Positions 25,456-35,074 are shown, counted from the first letter of the stretch. The stretch is DNA of 64,000 nt from JAIPEI01 sp964413125 (GCA_964413125.1 CAYPSZ010000275.1:11239-75238); one strand, 5' to 3'. The notes: generated from the sequence alone by a model not told the origin. Numbers and translations are program-made.

Positions 25456-27261
25456 TCATTGGGTATACATGCACTCGATCTCGTCCCGGTATTTTTCTTC
25501 AATAACCCGCCTCTTACACTTCAGGGTAGGTGTGAGTTCGCCGGTCTGCTGAGTCCATTCATCGGGAAGAAGCCTGAATTTCCTTATCTGCTCGGCCCTG
25601 GAGAACGGCCGCATGTACTTGTCGATCACTTTCTCGTAAAGTTGCTGCACATTTTCATTATTCAGGAGCTCATCACGGGTCTTATAGGAGACACCCTCCT
25701 GATCGGCCCACTTGGTAAGCTCTTCGAAGTTAGGGACTATCAGTGCGGATAGATACTTCCGGCGATCCCCTATAACGCTTATCTGTTCTATGAAACGCGA
25801 TCCCTTGAGGGCGTTTTCGAGGTTCTGCGGAGCGATGTTCTTACCTCCTGAAGTTACTATGATCTCCTTTTTCCTGCCTGTGATCATGAGACACTGGTCC
25901 TTGTCGATCTGTCCGATATCTCCGGTGCAAAAAAAGCCGTCTTCATTAAGGACTTCTTTAGTGGCTTCTTCGTTCTTGTAGTACCCAAGCATGATCTGGG
26001 GCCCCCGGATAAGAATCTCACCGTCATCGGCAATCTTTATTTCCGTGTCCTTGACAGGCGGCCCCACGGTCCCGGGCTTAATCATGCACGGTCGGTTGAC
26101 ATTGGTGACCGGAGTGGTCTCGGTCAGGCCGAACCCTTCCAGCACGGTAACACCCATGCCGAGGAAGAATTCCGCATCCCCCACAGAAAGGGGACCCCCT
26201 CCGGACACGGCGAACTTCAAGCGGTCCATACCCAAAGCCGCCTTGAGCTTGGAAAAGATGAGCTTCTCAGCCAGGTTGTGCTTGATCTTGAACCACCCGG
26301 CCTTCGGTTCATCCTTGCAGACATAGGGGAGATTCTCCCTGGCCACCCCCATGGCCCAACCGAAAAGCGCCTTCTTCACTGGAGAGGCATCGCCCACCTT
26401 GGCCAGGACTCCGGAATGGACCTTCTCATAAAGCCTGGGCACACTCACGATCAGAGTAGGACGTACCTCCACCAGATTTTCCTGGAGTTTGGAGAAATCC
26501 TCCGCAAAGTAGACCTTTCCACCTATTGAAACCGCCAGGTAATAGCCGGCTGTGCGCTCCAGTGAGTGGGACAGGGGCAGGAAGGACAGGAGCTCGTCTT
26601 CGTCGGTGAGCAGGTGACTGAAATCGTGCAGGATCTGATGCACGTTGGAGAGGAAGTTCCCATGACTAAGCATCACACCCTTAGGGGGACCCGTGGTGCC
26701 CGATGTGTAAATTATGGAAGCCAGGTCATCGGGCTGAACGGCCTTGAGCCTGCGTTCAAACTCCTCTTTATTGTCGTGCTCCCGGCCCTCCTCAAGGGCC
26801 TCCTCAAAGGTAATAACGCCTTCAGGCCTTTGCTCAACCTCATCAAACACCACAACACCCTCCAGATCCGGCAGGCTGTCCCGTACCTTCACCACTTTTT
26901 CCATATGCTCCTTTGATCCCACAAAACAGATGCGGGACTCGGAGTGCTCCAGGACATATTGGGCTTCCTCGGCGGAATTGGTTGCATAAATCGGCACATT
27001 GGCGGCACCTATGGAAAGAATTGCCTGGTCGATGACCCACCACTCGTAGCGATTGGAAGAAAAGAGGGCCACGTTCTGTTTAGGCTCAATACCCTTGGAT
27101 ATGAGGTATGAGCCAATGGCTCGGATCATCTCGTCCATCTCATTCCAGGAGATGTCATGGTAAAGCCCGTCCTTCTTATAGGCAACACACGCCCTATCTC
27201 CATACTTGGCTACCTGCCTCTGAAAAACAGCGGCCATGGAGTTTTCGTATTCTGTCTGCAA
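25456..27261 (-). CDS. Long-chain acyl-CoA synthetase
   Basis: A 601-aa AMP-forming fatty acyl-CoA synthetase. SIIYTSGTTGPPKGVMLSHG (near 183-202), EGFGLTETTPV, FFCTGDIGQIDKD and GRKKEIIVTSGGKNIAPQNLE, cited by position, mark it as the FadD15/FAA-type group. It activates free long-chain acids for membrane use or beta-oxidation. TTG at 27261 is the chosen start because AGGAGGTG lies five bases upstream. The frame runs on to an ATG at 27309, but a TTGACA at 27332-27337 suggests transcription begins close to that ATG. Confidence 0.9.
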   Translation of the reverse strand: MQTEYENSMAAVFQRQVAKYGDRACVAYKKDGLYHDISWNEMDEMIRAIGSYLISKGIEPKQNVALFSSNRYEWWVIDQAILSIGAANVPIYATNSAEEAQYVLEHSESRICFVGSKEHMEKVVKVRDSLPDLEGVVVFDEVEQRPEGVITFEEALEEGREHDNKEEFERRLKAVQPDDLASIIYTSGTTGPPKGVMLSHGNFLSNVHQILHDFSHLLTDEDELLSFLPLSHSLERTAGYYLAVSIGGKVYFAEDFSKLQENLVEVRPTLIVSVPRLYEKVHSGVLAKVGDASPVKKALFGWAMGVARENLPYVCKDEPKAGWFKIKHNLAEKLIFSKLKAALGMDRLKFAVSGGGPLSVGDAEFFLGMGVTVLEGFGLTETTPVTNVNRPCMIKPGTVGPPVKDTEIKIADDGEILIRGPQIMLGYYKNEEATKEVLNEDGFFCTGDIGQIDKDQCLMITGRKKEIIVTSGGKNIAPQNLENALKGSRFIEQISVIGDRRKYLSALIVPNFEELTKWADQEGVSYKTRDELLNNENVQQLYEKVIDKYMRPFSRAEQIRKFRLLPDEWTQQTGELTPTLKCKRRVIEEKYRDEIECMYTQ

Positions 27262-27515
27262 TTGTCCACCTCCTGTAGTAATGGATGGCAAGCCTAAGTT
27301 TTGGCTCATTTATTGACCAATCGGGTGCAAATGTCAAGTTTCTCTCAGCTGCCGGGAAGGCGGTTTTCATGCCATGGCCTTACACCTGAGGGGACAAAAA
27401 CAAAAAGCTACATTTGAAATGGCTAAAACATTGTGATAAGAGACTTGATCCCCATTTATTCATGGAAGCCCGTCACGGTTGATCCAATAGAACCTGCCGG
27501 ACCAAGGGTCTCTAA

Positions 27516-28685
27516 ATGAGCCTGACAAATTCTTCAGATGTCAATCGTATTGCCTGGCAGGACAAGGAAATACTGCTGGTGGGAACAGCCCATGTTTCCA
27601 GCGAAAGCGCCGACCTGGTTGAGCGGGTAATCCGGGAAGAGAAGCCTGACACCGTTTCCCTTGAGCTATGCAAGTCCAGGCACCAGGCCCTCACCCAGGA
27701 ACATCGCTGGCAAGACACCGACCTCATTAAGGCCATCCGGGAGAAAAAGGCCTTTCTTCTCCTCATGAACCTCATCCTGTCCTATTTCCAGAAAAAGATC
27801 GGTCGCAACCTGGGGGTAAAGCCCGGGGCGGAGATGCTTCGCGCCGTGCGTACCGCTGAAGAAACCGGAGCTGCGCTTCACCTGGCGGACCGGGATATTA
27901 GGGTCACTCTTGCCAGAGCATGGAGGCTGATGGGCCTTTGGAGCAAAATAAAGCTTTTTGCTCAACTCCTTGTCTCTTCCGGAGAGTTGGATAGCCTGAC
28001 CCCTGATGACATCGAAGACCTCAAGAAGAGGGATGTCCTGGAGGCCTTGCTGGACGAAATCGGAGAGGGTCTACCGGAGATTCGATCGGTCCTCATAGAT
28101 GAAAGGGACCTTTACCTGGCCGAAAAGATCCGCCAAAGCCCCGGCAACAAGGTGGTGGCCGTGGTGGGAGCCGGGCACGTACCGGGGATACTGAAACACT
28201 TTGGTGAGGATGTGGATCTACAGGCACTGAACCAGGTCCCCCCGGGAGGTCCGTGGAAGACGATTTTCAAGTGGGGCATCCCGCTCCTGATTGCAGCTAT
28301 TTTTACGGCCGGTTTTTTCCGGGCGGGTCCCGCAGCCGGAATGGACATGCTCAAATGGTGGGTCCTTGCCAACGGCTTGCTGGGCGGGCTGGGAGCGGCT
28401 GCGGCACTGGCCCATCCCTTGACGATCCTTTCCGCTGTGGCAGCCTCCCCCCTCACATCCCTCAACCCCATGATGGCGGCCGGCTGGGTGGCCGGCCTGG
28501 TTGAGGCCTTCATAGGCAAGCCCAAGGTAAGGGACTTCGAGGCTCTTTCCAAAGACCTGTCCTCTTTGCAAGGCTTCTGGAGGAACAAGATCTCAAGGAT
28601 TCTGCTCGTGGTGGTATTCACCAATATGGGGAGTTCACTGGGCACCTTCGTGGCCATCCCCCTCATGGTCCGGGTATTCGCATGA
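27516..28685 (+). CDS. TraB/PrgY-family protein with membrane tail
   Basis: A 389-aa protein. The N-terminal 235 residues form a TraB/GumN-type domain: LLVGTAHVSSESA (near 18-30), VSLELCKSR, DRDIRVTLARAW, LIDERDLYLAEKI and VVGAGHVPGI. The GTAH, ELC..R and GAGH motifs resemble the metal site of erythromycin-esterase-like and Tiki proteases. From about residue 245 there are three or four hydrophobic segments that anchor it in the membrane. Enterococcal PrgY lowers peptide pheromone activity, and that is the best-known relative. Its stop overlaps the start of the next gene by 4 bp (ATGA). Confidence 0.85.
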   Translation: MSLTNSSDVNRIAWQDKEILLVGTAHVSSESADLVERVIREEKPDTVSLELCKSRHQALTQEHRWQDTDLIKAIREKKAFLLLMNLILSYFQKKIGRNLGVKPGAEMLRAVRTAEETGAALHLADRDIRVTLARAWRLMGLWSKIKLFAQLLVSSGELDSLTPDDIEDLKKRDVLEALLDEIGEGLPEIRSVLIDERDLYLAEKIRQSPGNKVVAVVGAGHVPGILKHFGEDVDLQALNQVPPGGPWKTIFKWGIPLLIAAIFTAGFFRAGPAAGMDMLKWWVLANGLLGGLGAAAALAHPLTILSAVAASPLTSLNPMMAAGWVAGLVEAFIGKPKVRDFEALSKDLSSLQGFWRNKISRILLVVVFTNMGSSLGTFVAIPLMVRVFA

Positions 28686-30211
28686 TTATGATTACATACC
28701 ATGATCTCACCAGCTATGACCGTGGTGCCATGTCTCCGCACATGCTTGACTGGGCCAACCAGCCATCCCCCTACAAGGCCTACGAGAGCGTTGAAACAAT
28801 TCCTCTTCCCAAGGTCTCCTTGGAGACCAGTCGACCCGGCCTTGATCTGCTTCAGGGGGATTGGCCCGGTGTATCTCCCGCCCCGCTCTCACACCTGGAT
28901 GACATTACTCGTATCTTGACCCTCGCGTGCGCTCCCACAACCATAATAAGTCATGCTTCAGGGAAACACATACTCAGGAGCAATCCATCGGCCGGAGCAC
29001 TCTATCCCACGGAGGTATATTTCGCTTGCAGCGGGATACAGGGCCTTAAGGACGGTCTTTTTCACTACGATCCATTGGGATCCCGCCTGCACCTCCTGCG
29101 CAAAGGCAACCTCCTGCCCTACCTTTCCTCTATTATGGGGTTTCCATCAGAGCGGGAGCCAGTGGTCTGCTTTTTTCTATCCGCCATAATATTTCGCAGT
29201 GCCTGGAAGTATCGTGCCCGATCTTACCGCTATCATCTGCTCGATACAGGACACGTGATAGAGGGTCTGGAACTCGCCCTCCAATGGCTTGCCCGGCCAT
29301 TGACTTTGGGCCTTGATTTTGACGACGATGCCATGAACCGCTTGCTGGGCCTTGATGCCACCAGGGAGCCGGCCCTTGCCGCAGCAGGCGTTTGCAGTTA
29401 TCTCGGTCCATACGACTTGGAATCCGAACTCCAGCCTCTAAACGACTCCATCCTTAGGGCCTGCAGGGTGAGCGCCGTGGAAGTGAACTATCCTGATGTG
29501 CGAAAAATCCATGAGGCCGGGAAGCGTCCCCGCACCCCTGCCAAAGAACCGGGTCTCATGGTCCGGGAGCTGGGGCCTGAGCCCGCGGAATGGATACCTT
29601 GGCCCCCTACCCCATCCCACCCCAGGCATGAGACCCCGTCCTATCCTGAAATAGTCAAGGCACGGCGTTCCAGGCGGAACTTCATACGGAGGTCGATGAA
29701 GGCGACGGATTTGTCAGCCCTCTTGGCTTCTCTGCGAGGCGTCCATAAGAACAATACTTCAAGCCCCGCGAATCCTGACATTGTGGCGGCCACCGGAATG
29801 CTCGTGGGGCGGGTGGAAGGGACCCCCCCGGGCAACTATCTGCTGGAACCTCGATCGCGGCGCATGGGGCTTGTCAGCGAGGGGGACCACACTTCACGCA
29901 TGGCCCGTATCTGCCTGGATCAGTCATGGCTGGCGGGAGCGGCCCTGCACATAGTGTGGATGGCGAACCTTGCCTTTCTGGATGAGACCTGGGGCCCCAG
30001 AGGATACCGATATACCATGCTGGCCGCGGGTAGACTCGCACACAGGGTATACCTCACCGCCACCGCTCTGGGGCTGGGGTGTTGCGGGATAGGAGCTTTC
30101 TATGACGGTGAGGCTGCAGAGCTTCTATCGCTCCGTGGCTCATCAAGGCTCCTTTATCTTGTTGCGGTGGGACCCCTTCAGGGAGGCCTTCGCCTTGGAC
30201 ACGGCGATTAA
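28682..30211 (+). CDS. SagB-like protein with two nitroreductase domains
   Basis: A 509-aa flavoprotein built from two nitroreductase domains in tandem. The N-terminal domain has NPSAGALYPTEVYF and FHYDPLGSRLHLL (near 100-140). The C-terminal domain has RRSRRNFIRR, then RMARICLDQSWLAGAALHIV and ALGLGCCGIGAFYD (near 385-480). This is the SagB/ThcOx arrangement, where FMN enzymes oxidise thiazolines in modified peptides. No cyclodehydratase or precursor peptide gene is visible, so a peptide role is unproven. It is translationally coupled to the TraB gene (ATG at 28682 overlapping TGA at 28683-28685). Confidence 0.85.
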   Translation: MIMITYHDLTSYDRGAMSPHMLDWANQPSPYKAYESVETIPLPKVSLETSRPGLDLLQGDWPGVSPAPLSHLDDITRILTLACAPTTIISHASGKHILRSNPSAGALYPTEVYFACSGIQGLKDGLFHYDPLGSRLHLLRKGNLLPYLSSIMGFPSEREPVVCFFLSAIIFRSAWKYRARSYRYHLLDTGHVIEGLELALQWLARPLTLGLDFDDDAMNRLLGLDATREPALAAAGVCSYLGPYDLESELQPLNDSILRACRVSAVEVNYPDVRKIHEAGKRPRTPAKEPGLMVRELGPEPAEWIPWPPTPSHPRHETPSYPEIVKARRSRRNFIRRSMKATDLSALLASLRGVHKNNTSSPANPDIVAATGMLVGRVEGTPPGNYLLEPRSRRMGLVSEGDHTSRMARICLDQSWLAGAALHIVWMANLAFLDETWGPRGYRYTMLAAGRLAHRVYLTATALGLGCCGIGAFYDGEAAELLSLRGSSRLLYLVAVGPLQGGLRLGHGD

Positions 30212-30221
30212 TATTTGAGTT

Positions 30222-30250
30222 TTGACAGCAAGATGCCGTTTAATTATACT
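30222..30250 (+). promoter_or_regulatory. Consensus sigma-70 promoter before the MBL-fold gene
   Basis: TTGACA at 30222-30227, a 17-bp spacer and TATACT at 30245-30250. It lies just after the SagB-like stop and should give a leader of about 95 nt before the ATG at 30352. Confidence 0.8.
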
Positions 30251-30351
30251 GCGTGACCTTCAAACAACACTTACCAATCCCGGCTGACTCCGGAGTTTGA
30301 AGGCTGGGTGGCTCCAATTCCAGGAAGCCGGGGCTGAATGGAGAAACAGCC

Positions 30352-31308
30352 ATGGACGTGCGATTCTGGGGAACACGCGGGTCCATTCCTGCACCATTAA
30401 ATGCCCGCGACATTCGCTCAAAGGTCCGAGCGGCATTGAAAAGGGCGGTGAAGCAAGGCCTTGGCCCGGGCAGCGATCCGGACCAATTCATGGACCGGCA
30501 TTTGCCCTTCTGCGAAAGGGCCACTTACGGGACAAACACCTCATGCATCGAGATCCGAGACGGAGATGCCTTTATCCTCTGCGATGCCGGAACCGGGCTC
30601 CACAGCTTCGGCAAGCATGTAATGCAGCTCAAAGCCGGAGATCGGCCGGAAGAGTTTCATGTGGTCCTTTCTCACTTGCATTGGGATCACATACAGGGCT
30701 TTCCGTTCTTTGTTCCGGGCCTGATCCCTGGAAACCGTATTCTCTTATACGGGTGCCACCCGGAAATGGAGAAGGCATTTGCCCTTCAGCAGAGCTCTCC
30801 GTTTTTTCCCATTGATTTCTGCAAACTTGGAGCAGACATAAGCTTCAAGACACTCATACCGGACCGTGAGGTGGAGATAGAGGGGTTTAAGGTGACACCT
30901 AAACAGCAGAACCACCCGGGTACGTCCTTCGGGTATCGTTTCGAGAGGGGAGGCAAAACAGTTGTATATTCCACTGATGCCGAGCATAAGAACGAGAGGG
31001 AGGAAGACATGCTTCCCTTTGCCACGTTCTTCAGAGACGCCGACCTTCTTATATTCGACGCCCAGTACACACTCGCGGACGCCTGTACGGTGAAAGAGGA
31101 CTGGGGACACTCCAACAACCTGGTCGGAGTTGAAATGGCACATGAAGCCGGCGTCCGGCATATCGTTCTTTTTCACCATGATCCGGACCACACCGACAGG
31201 GAACTCGACCGTCTCCTGGAGGACACAAAAAAGCTCGCCGGCATCCTTACACAGAATACGGCCCTTGAGGTAACCATCGCCTGGGACGGGCTCATGATCA
31301 AAGTGTGA
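30352..31308 (+). CDS. Metallo-beta-lactamase-fold hydrolase, phosphodiesterase-like
   Basis: A 318-aa enzyme. The FWGTRGSIPAP opening is the hallmark of a cyclic-phosphodiesterase-like MBL group, and the metal motif SHLHWDH (H108, H110, D112, H113) is complete, with further histidines at FHHDPDHTD near 270. It probably cleaves a phosphodiester or related bond with two metal ions. An insertion at residues 17-50 (RDIRSKVRAALKRAV region) is helical and precedes the YGTNTSCIE segment. It is transcribed alone from the promoter at 30222-30250. Confidence 0.85.
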   Translation: MDVRFWGTRGSIPAPLNARDIRSKVRAALKRAVKQGLGPGSDPDQFMDRHLPFCERATYGTNTSCIEIRDGDAFILCDAGTGLHSFGKHVMQLKAGDRPEEFHVVLSHLHWDHIQGFPFFVPGLIPGNRILLYGCHPEMEKAFALQQSSPFFPIDFCKLGADISFKTLIPDREVEIEGFKVTPKQQNHPGTSFGYRFERGGKTVVYSTDAEHKNEREEDMLPFATFFRDADLLIFDAQYTLADACTVKEDWGHSNNLVGVEMAHEAGVRHIVLFHHDPDHTDRELDRLLEDTKKLAGILTQNTALEVTIAWDGLMIKV

Positions 31309-31383
31309 GCTCGCTGAGCCTCTCGGCATGCCGACACTCATAAACCCGTCAAAGGGGGCACTCCAAGACGAAACGGCCTGATC

Positions 31384-32526
31384 TCACTCCACAACACCTT
31401 TCTCGTAAAGAGCATCGATCCTTTCAGACGTCATTCCGATGCCTTTGAGGACTTCCTTGGTGTCTGTGCCTCTCGGTCTTCCCGCTTTTTGAGACAGGCC
31501 CGGGGTGGCGGAGAGCTTCGGCGCCGGAGCAGGCTGGTTAACGCCGTCCAGGTTGGTTATGAGTCCCCTTGCAGCAGCATGGGGATGCTTCTCAACTTCG
31601 TGCAGCCCGAGCACCGGCGCCACACAGGCGTCCCGGCCTTCAAACACCCGGACCCACTCCTCCCGGGACCGTGTACGAAAAACTCCCGCAAAAAGCGCCT
31701 TCATCTCCGGCCAACGCGCCGTATCGTTTTGCCGGGGAAGGTCCTCTAAGGCCAGCCCCAGCCCGTCAAGGAGTTCCCGGTAAAACCTCTCCTCAATGGC
31801 CCCCACGGCCATGTATTCACCGTCCGACGTCTCATAGACCTGATAGTAAGGTGCACCGCCGTCGAGGATGTTGGTTCCTATGTTCAGGGTCATGAGGCCG
31901 TTTGCCAAGAGACCGTGGAATTGTGTTGAGAGATATGACGCCCCGTCCACCATTGCGGCATCCACCACCTGACCCTTACCGGTGCTATGCCTTGCCGTGA
32001 GGGCAAGAAGTATGCCCATGGCGCACAAAAGTCCTCCGCCTGCAAAATCACCCAGCACGTTGGCTGGAGGAAGGGGCGGCTCCCCCTGCCGGCGAAACAG
32101 GGAGAGGGCCCCTGATACCCCTATGTAATCGATGTCGTGGCCGGCTGTCAGGGCAAGGGGTCCGTACTGCCCCCATCCGGTGAGCCGGGCATAAACAAGC
32201 CCGGGGTTTGCAGACAGGGCCGGCTCAGGTCCCAGGTCGAGTCTCTCCATGACCCCGGGCCGGTAACCCTCCAGCAACACATCCGCATCCCGCAGCATTT
32301 CACGCACTATCCCTATGCCCTCGCGCTCTTTGAGGTTGATGCGAATAGATCTCTTACCCCTGTCAAAGGGGTTTTTCTCCATTACGTTGGGTATTTCCGG
32401 GGCGCCCTTTGAGGGCCGATCCACCACCGTGACATCGGCTCCGAAGTCGGCGAGTATCATCCCGCAAAAAGGCGCCGGTGCGATACCGGCCATCTCGATC
32501 ACACGAATGCCGTCCAAAGGCCTCAT
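31384..32526 (-). CDS. CaiB/BaiF CoA enzyme, alpha-methylacyl-CoA racemase-like
   Basis: A 380-aa class III CoA-transferase-fold protein. GIRVIEMAGIAPAPFCGMIL at the N-terminus is the family opening, cited to 20 residues. TAGHDIDYIGVSGAL carries the His-Asp pair, and GQVVDAAMVDGASYL carries the Asp that serve as catalytic residues in alpha-methylacyl-CoA racemase. It may epimerise 2-methylacyl-CoAs or transfer CoA between acids. AAGGAGGGACTGC precedes the ATG. It follows livF by 19 bp and is most likely the last gene of the liv operon, linking uptake to acyl-CoA metabolism. Confidence 0.85.
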   Translation of the reverse strand: MRPLDGIRVIEMAGIAPAPFCGMILADFGADVTVVDRPSKGAPEIPNVMEKNPFDRGKRSIRINLKEREGIGIVREMLRDADVLLEGYRPGVMERLDLGPEPALSANPGLVYARLTGWGQYGPLALTAGHDIDYIGVSGALSLFRRQGEPPLPPANVLGDFAGGGLLCAMGILLALTARHSTGKGQVVDAAMVDGASYLSTQFHGLLANGLMTLNIGTNILDGGAPYYQVYETSDGEYMAVGAIEERFYRELLDGLGLALEDLPRQNDTARWPEMKALFAGVFRTRSREEWVRVFEGRDACVAPVLGLHEVEKHPHAAARGLITNLDGVNQPAPAPKLSATPGLSQKAGRPRGTDTKEVLKGIGMTSERIDALYEKGVVE

Positions 32527-32545
32527 GCAGTCCCTCCTTTTTTGT

Positions 32546-33253
32546 CTATTCGCCCAGGTAGGCTTTCCTCACCTGCTCGTTGGTCAGCAGTTCCGCGGAC
32601 GAGTCGGCCAGGGAGATCTCCCCTGTCTCCAGCACATACCCGCGATTGGAGATCTGTAACGCGATCTGGGCATTCTGCTCCACCAGGAGGATAGTGGTCC
32701 CCTGCTCGTTGATCCCTCGAATTGTCTCAAAAATTGAGTCCACCACGATTGGAGCGAGCCCCAAAGACGGCTCATCCAGGAGAAGAAGTTTAGGACGGCT
32801 CATGAGGGCGCGGCCTATGGCCAGCATCTGTTGCTCACCACCGGACAAAGTGCCGCCGTGCTGCTTCTGTCGCTCCTTGAGCACGGGAAAGAGCTCGAAC
32901 ACATGCGCTATGTCCTGCTTGATGCCTTCCTTGTCCCTGCGAAGATAGGCCCCCATGTCCAGATTTTCCATGACCGAGAGCAGTGGAAAGATCATGCGCC
33001 CTTCCGGCACCTGGCATATTCCCATCTGGACTATGCTGTCCGCTCTCACCCCGGCAATGGACTCACCGCGGTAAAGAACGTCACCTTCCGTGGGAACCAG
33101 CACGCCGCTGATGGTCATGAGGGTGGTGGATTTGCCGGCCCCGTTTGCCCCGATCAGGCAGACTATCTCCCCTTCGTCCACGTCCAGGGATATACCCTTG
33201 AGTGCGCGTATGTTCCCGTAGTATGTCTTGACGTTATCAAGCCTGAGCAGCAT
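32546..33253 (-). CDS. livF: Branched-chain amino acid ABC transporter ATPase LivF
   Basis: A 235-aa ABC ATPase. GANGAGKSTTLMTISG (Walker A, near 36-51), TLSGGEQQMLAIGRALM (signature) and LLLLDEPSLGLAP (Walker B) are intact. It pairs with LivG on the cytoplasmic face of LivHM. Its start lies within the last bases of livG (17-bp overlap), and GGAG precedes the ATG. Confidence 0.93.
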   Translation of the reverse strand: MLLRLDNVKTYYGNIRALKGISLDVDEGEIVCLIGANGAGKSTTLMTISGVLVPTEGDVLYRGESIAGVRADSIVQMGICQVPEGRMIFPLLSVMENLDMGAYLRRDKEGIKQDIAHVFELFPVLKERQKQHGGTLSGGEQQMLAIGRALMSRPKLLLLDEPSLGLAPIVVDSIFETIRGINEQGTTILLVEQNAQIALQISNRGYVLETGEISLADSSAELLTNEQVRKAYLGE

Positions 33254-34031
33254 TGAACGCTCCGGTTCCCAGGTAGGCTTCTATGACCCTGGGATCGCCC
33301 TGCACTTCTTTGGGCAGCCCGGTCATGAGCATACGGCCGTAATTAATGACCACCACCCGCTCGCAGATGCCCATGACGACCTTCATGTCGTGCTCGATTA
33401 GGAGCACGGTGATGCCCTTGTCGCGGATACGATGAATCAGGTCCATGAGGGAACGGGCCTCCTGGGGATTCATTCCGGCCGCAGGCTCGTCCAGCATAAG
33501 GAGCTTGGGGTCCGTGGCAAGTGCCCGGGCGATTTCCAGCCGGCGCTGATCCCCGTAGGCCATGGAACTGGCGATCTCATCTCCCCGCCCCCGCAGGCCC
33601 ACGAACTCTAGGATCCCCTGGGCGCTCAATGTGATTTCCTCTTCCTCCCGGCGCTGGGACGGCGTTTTCAATACAGCTCCGAAAACATTGGACTTGAAAC
33701 GACAATGGCGTCCGATCTTGACATTGTCCAAGACCTTAAGGTTGTCAAAAAGGCGGATATTCTGAAAAGTCCTCGCGATGCCCAGGGCCGTTACCTTTTC
33801 CGGTTTCTTTCCGGCGATGGAAACGGGACTCCCGTCGACCGTTAAAACCACCTTGCCCGCGGAGGGTCTTTCTATTCCGGCCACACAGTTGAAAAGGGTG
33901 GTCTTGCCGGCTCCATTGGGTCCGATCAGGCCGATGATCTCGTTTTGATTTATGTCGAACGATATGTCCTGAAGAGCCCTGAGTCCGCCGAAATTCTTGG
34001 ACAGCCCCTGAATCTGAAGAATTGGAGTCAT
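33237..34031 (-). CDS. livG: Branched-chain amino acid ABC transporter ATPase LivG
   Basis: A 264-aa ABC ATPase with GPNGAGKTTLFNCVAG (Walker A), SMAYGDQRRLEIARALA (signature, with the family's YGDQRR form) and LLMLDEPAAGMNPQE (Walker B). The C-terminal extension after residue 230 (VVINYGRMLMTG, then EVQGDPRVIEAYLG) is typical of LivG. ATG at 34031 lies four bases after the livM stop and is preferred over an upstream in-frame ATG within livM. Confidence 0.93.
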   Translation of the reverse strand: MTPILQIQGLSKNFGGLRALQDISFDINQNEIIGLIGPNGAGKTTLFNCVAGIERPSAGKVVLTVDGSPVSIAGKKPEKVTALGIARTFQNIRLFDNLKVLDNVKIGRHCRFKSNVFGAVLKTPSQRREEEEITLSAQGILEFVGLRGRGDEIASSMAYGDQRRLEIARALATDPKLLMLDEPAAGMNPQEARSLMDLIHRIRDKGITVLLIEHDMKVVMGICERVVVINYGRMLMTGLPKEVQGDPRVIEAYLGTGAFNAAQA

Positions 34032-34035
34032 GTAT

Positions 34036-35073
34036 CTAGCCCATGGGTGTCTTGACTTTTTTTCGCTTGACTTTGCCGGCCCGCATCTGTGCGGCAACTG
34101 CAGGAATGGGCAGAAGGCCCGCAGGTCTGTATCGCATCATGAGTACCATGATCAGTCCGAAAGCCAGGAACCGTACCTCCACGGGCATGCCCAGGGCGGA
34201 CAGCACTTCTCTTAGGATCTCGCTCAAAGAGACCAGTACCGCGGCCCCCACCATGACACCCCATATGTTACCCATGCCGCCCAGCACCACCATGCACAGC
34301 ACAAGAAATGACTCCCAGAACTTGAACATATCCGGAGAGAGAAAAGTGACCCACCTGGCAAAGAAGCTGCCGCCCAAAGCCCCGAATGCCGCGCTGATCC
34401 CGAAGGCGATCACTTTATAGACCAGCAGGTTTATGCCGCACGAGACCGCCGCCACCTCATCGTCTCTTATGGCGAACCAGGCGCGTCCCAGTCTCGAGTC
34501 CTGTATGCGGTGCATGACGAAAACAGTAGCCAGAACCATTAATATGGCCAGATAATAGTACGGCAGCTCCCCCTGAAACTCCCACACCGGGCCTCCCAGC
34601 CAGGAAAGATCCACGGATGGAGGCGCAATTCCGGGAAGGCCCAGGGGGCCCCGTGTAAGCCAGATCTCGTTCATCAGGAACAGGACCACCAGCTCGGAAA
34701 AACCGAAAGTCACAATGGCAAAGTAGTCCCCGGTGAGCCGCAACGTCGGCGCCCCCAGCAATACACCCCACAAGGCCCCGTTCAAGAAGGCCGCAGGGAT
34801 GATAAGCCAATAGGAAAGACCGAAGTGGTATGTGAGCAGCCCCGATGTGTACGCACCTATACCGTAGAAACCGACGAACCCCAGATCAAGCAGCCCGTTG
34901 AATCCAGGGATGATATTCAACCCCAGCGCAAGAATCATATATAGGTAGATGAGGATGATCACATGGAGGAGGTGCTGCGAGACGAATGGGAACGCAGGGA
35001 GGACCAGCGCCATTATCAGAAGCGCGATTCTGAATTTGCCCGCGTTGGTTAATGTCCGCTCCATGGTCCCCAT
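34036..35073 (-). CDS. livM: Branched-chain amino acid ABC transporter permease LivM
   Basis: A 345-aa membrane protein with about nine hydrophobic segments. NIIPGFNGLLDLGFVGFYGIGAY, cited by position near 45-67, is the conserved permease loop, and the EVAAVSCGINLLVYKVIAF region near 230 is the ABC-contact loop. It forms the channel with LivH. The ATG at 35073 overlaps the end of livH. A second ATG at 35064 is also possible. The basic C-terminal tail (KVKRKKVKTPMG) is cytoplasmic. Confidence 0.92.
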   Translation of the reverse strand: MGTMERTLTNAGKFRIALLIMALVLPAFPFVSQHLLHVIILIYLYMILALGLNIIPGFNGLLDLGFVGFYGIGAYTSGLLTYHFGLSYWLIIPAAFLNGALWGVLLGAPTLRLTGDYFAIVTFGFSELVVLFLMNEIWLTRGPLGLPGIAPPSVDLSWLGGPVWEFQGELPYYYLAILMVLATVFVMHRIQDSRLGRAWFAIRDDEVAAVSCGINLLVYKVIAFGISAAFGALGGSFFARWVTFLSPDMFKFWESFLVLCMVVLGGMGNIWGVMVGAAVLVSLSEILREVLSALGMPVEVRFLAFGLIMVLMMRYRPAGLLPIPAVAAQMRAGKVKRKKVKTPMG

Positions 35074-35074
35074 G

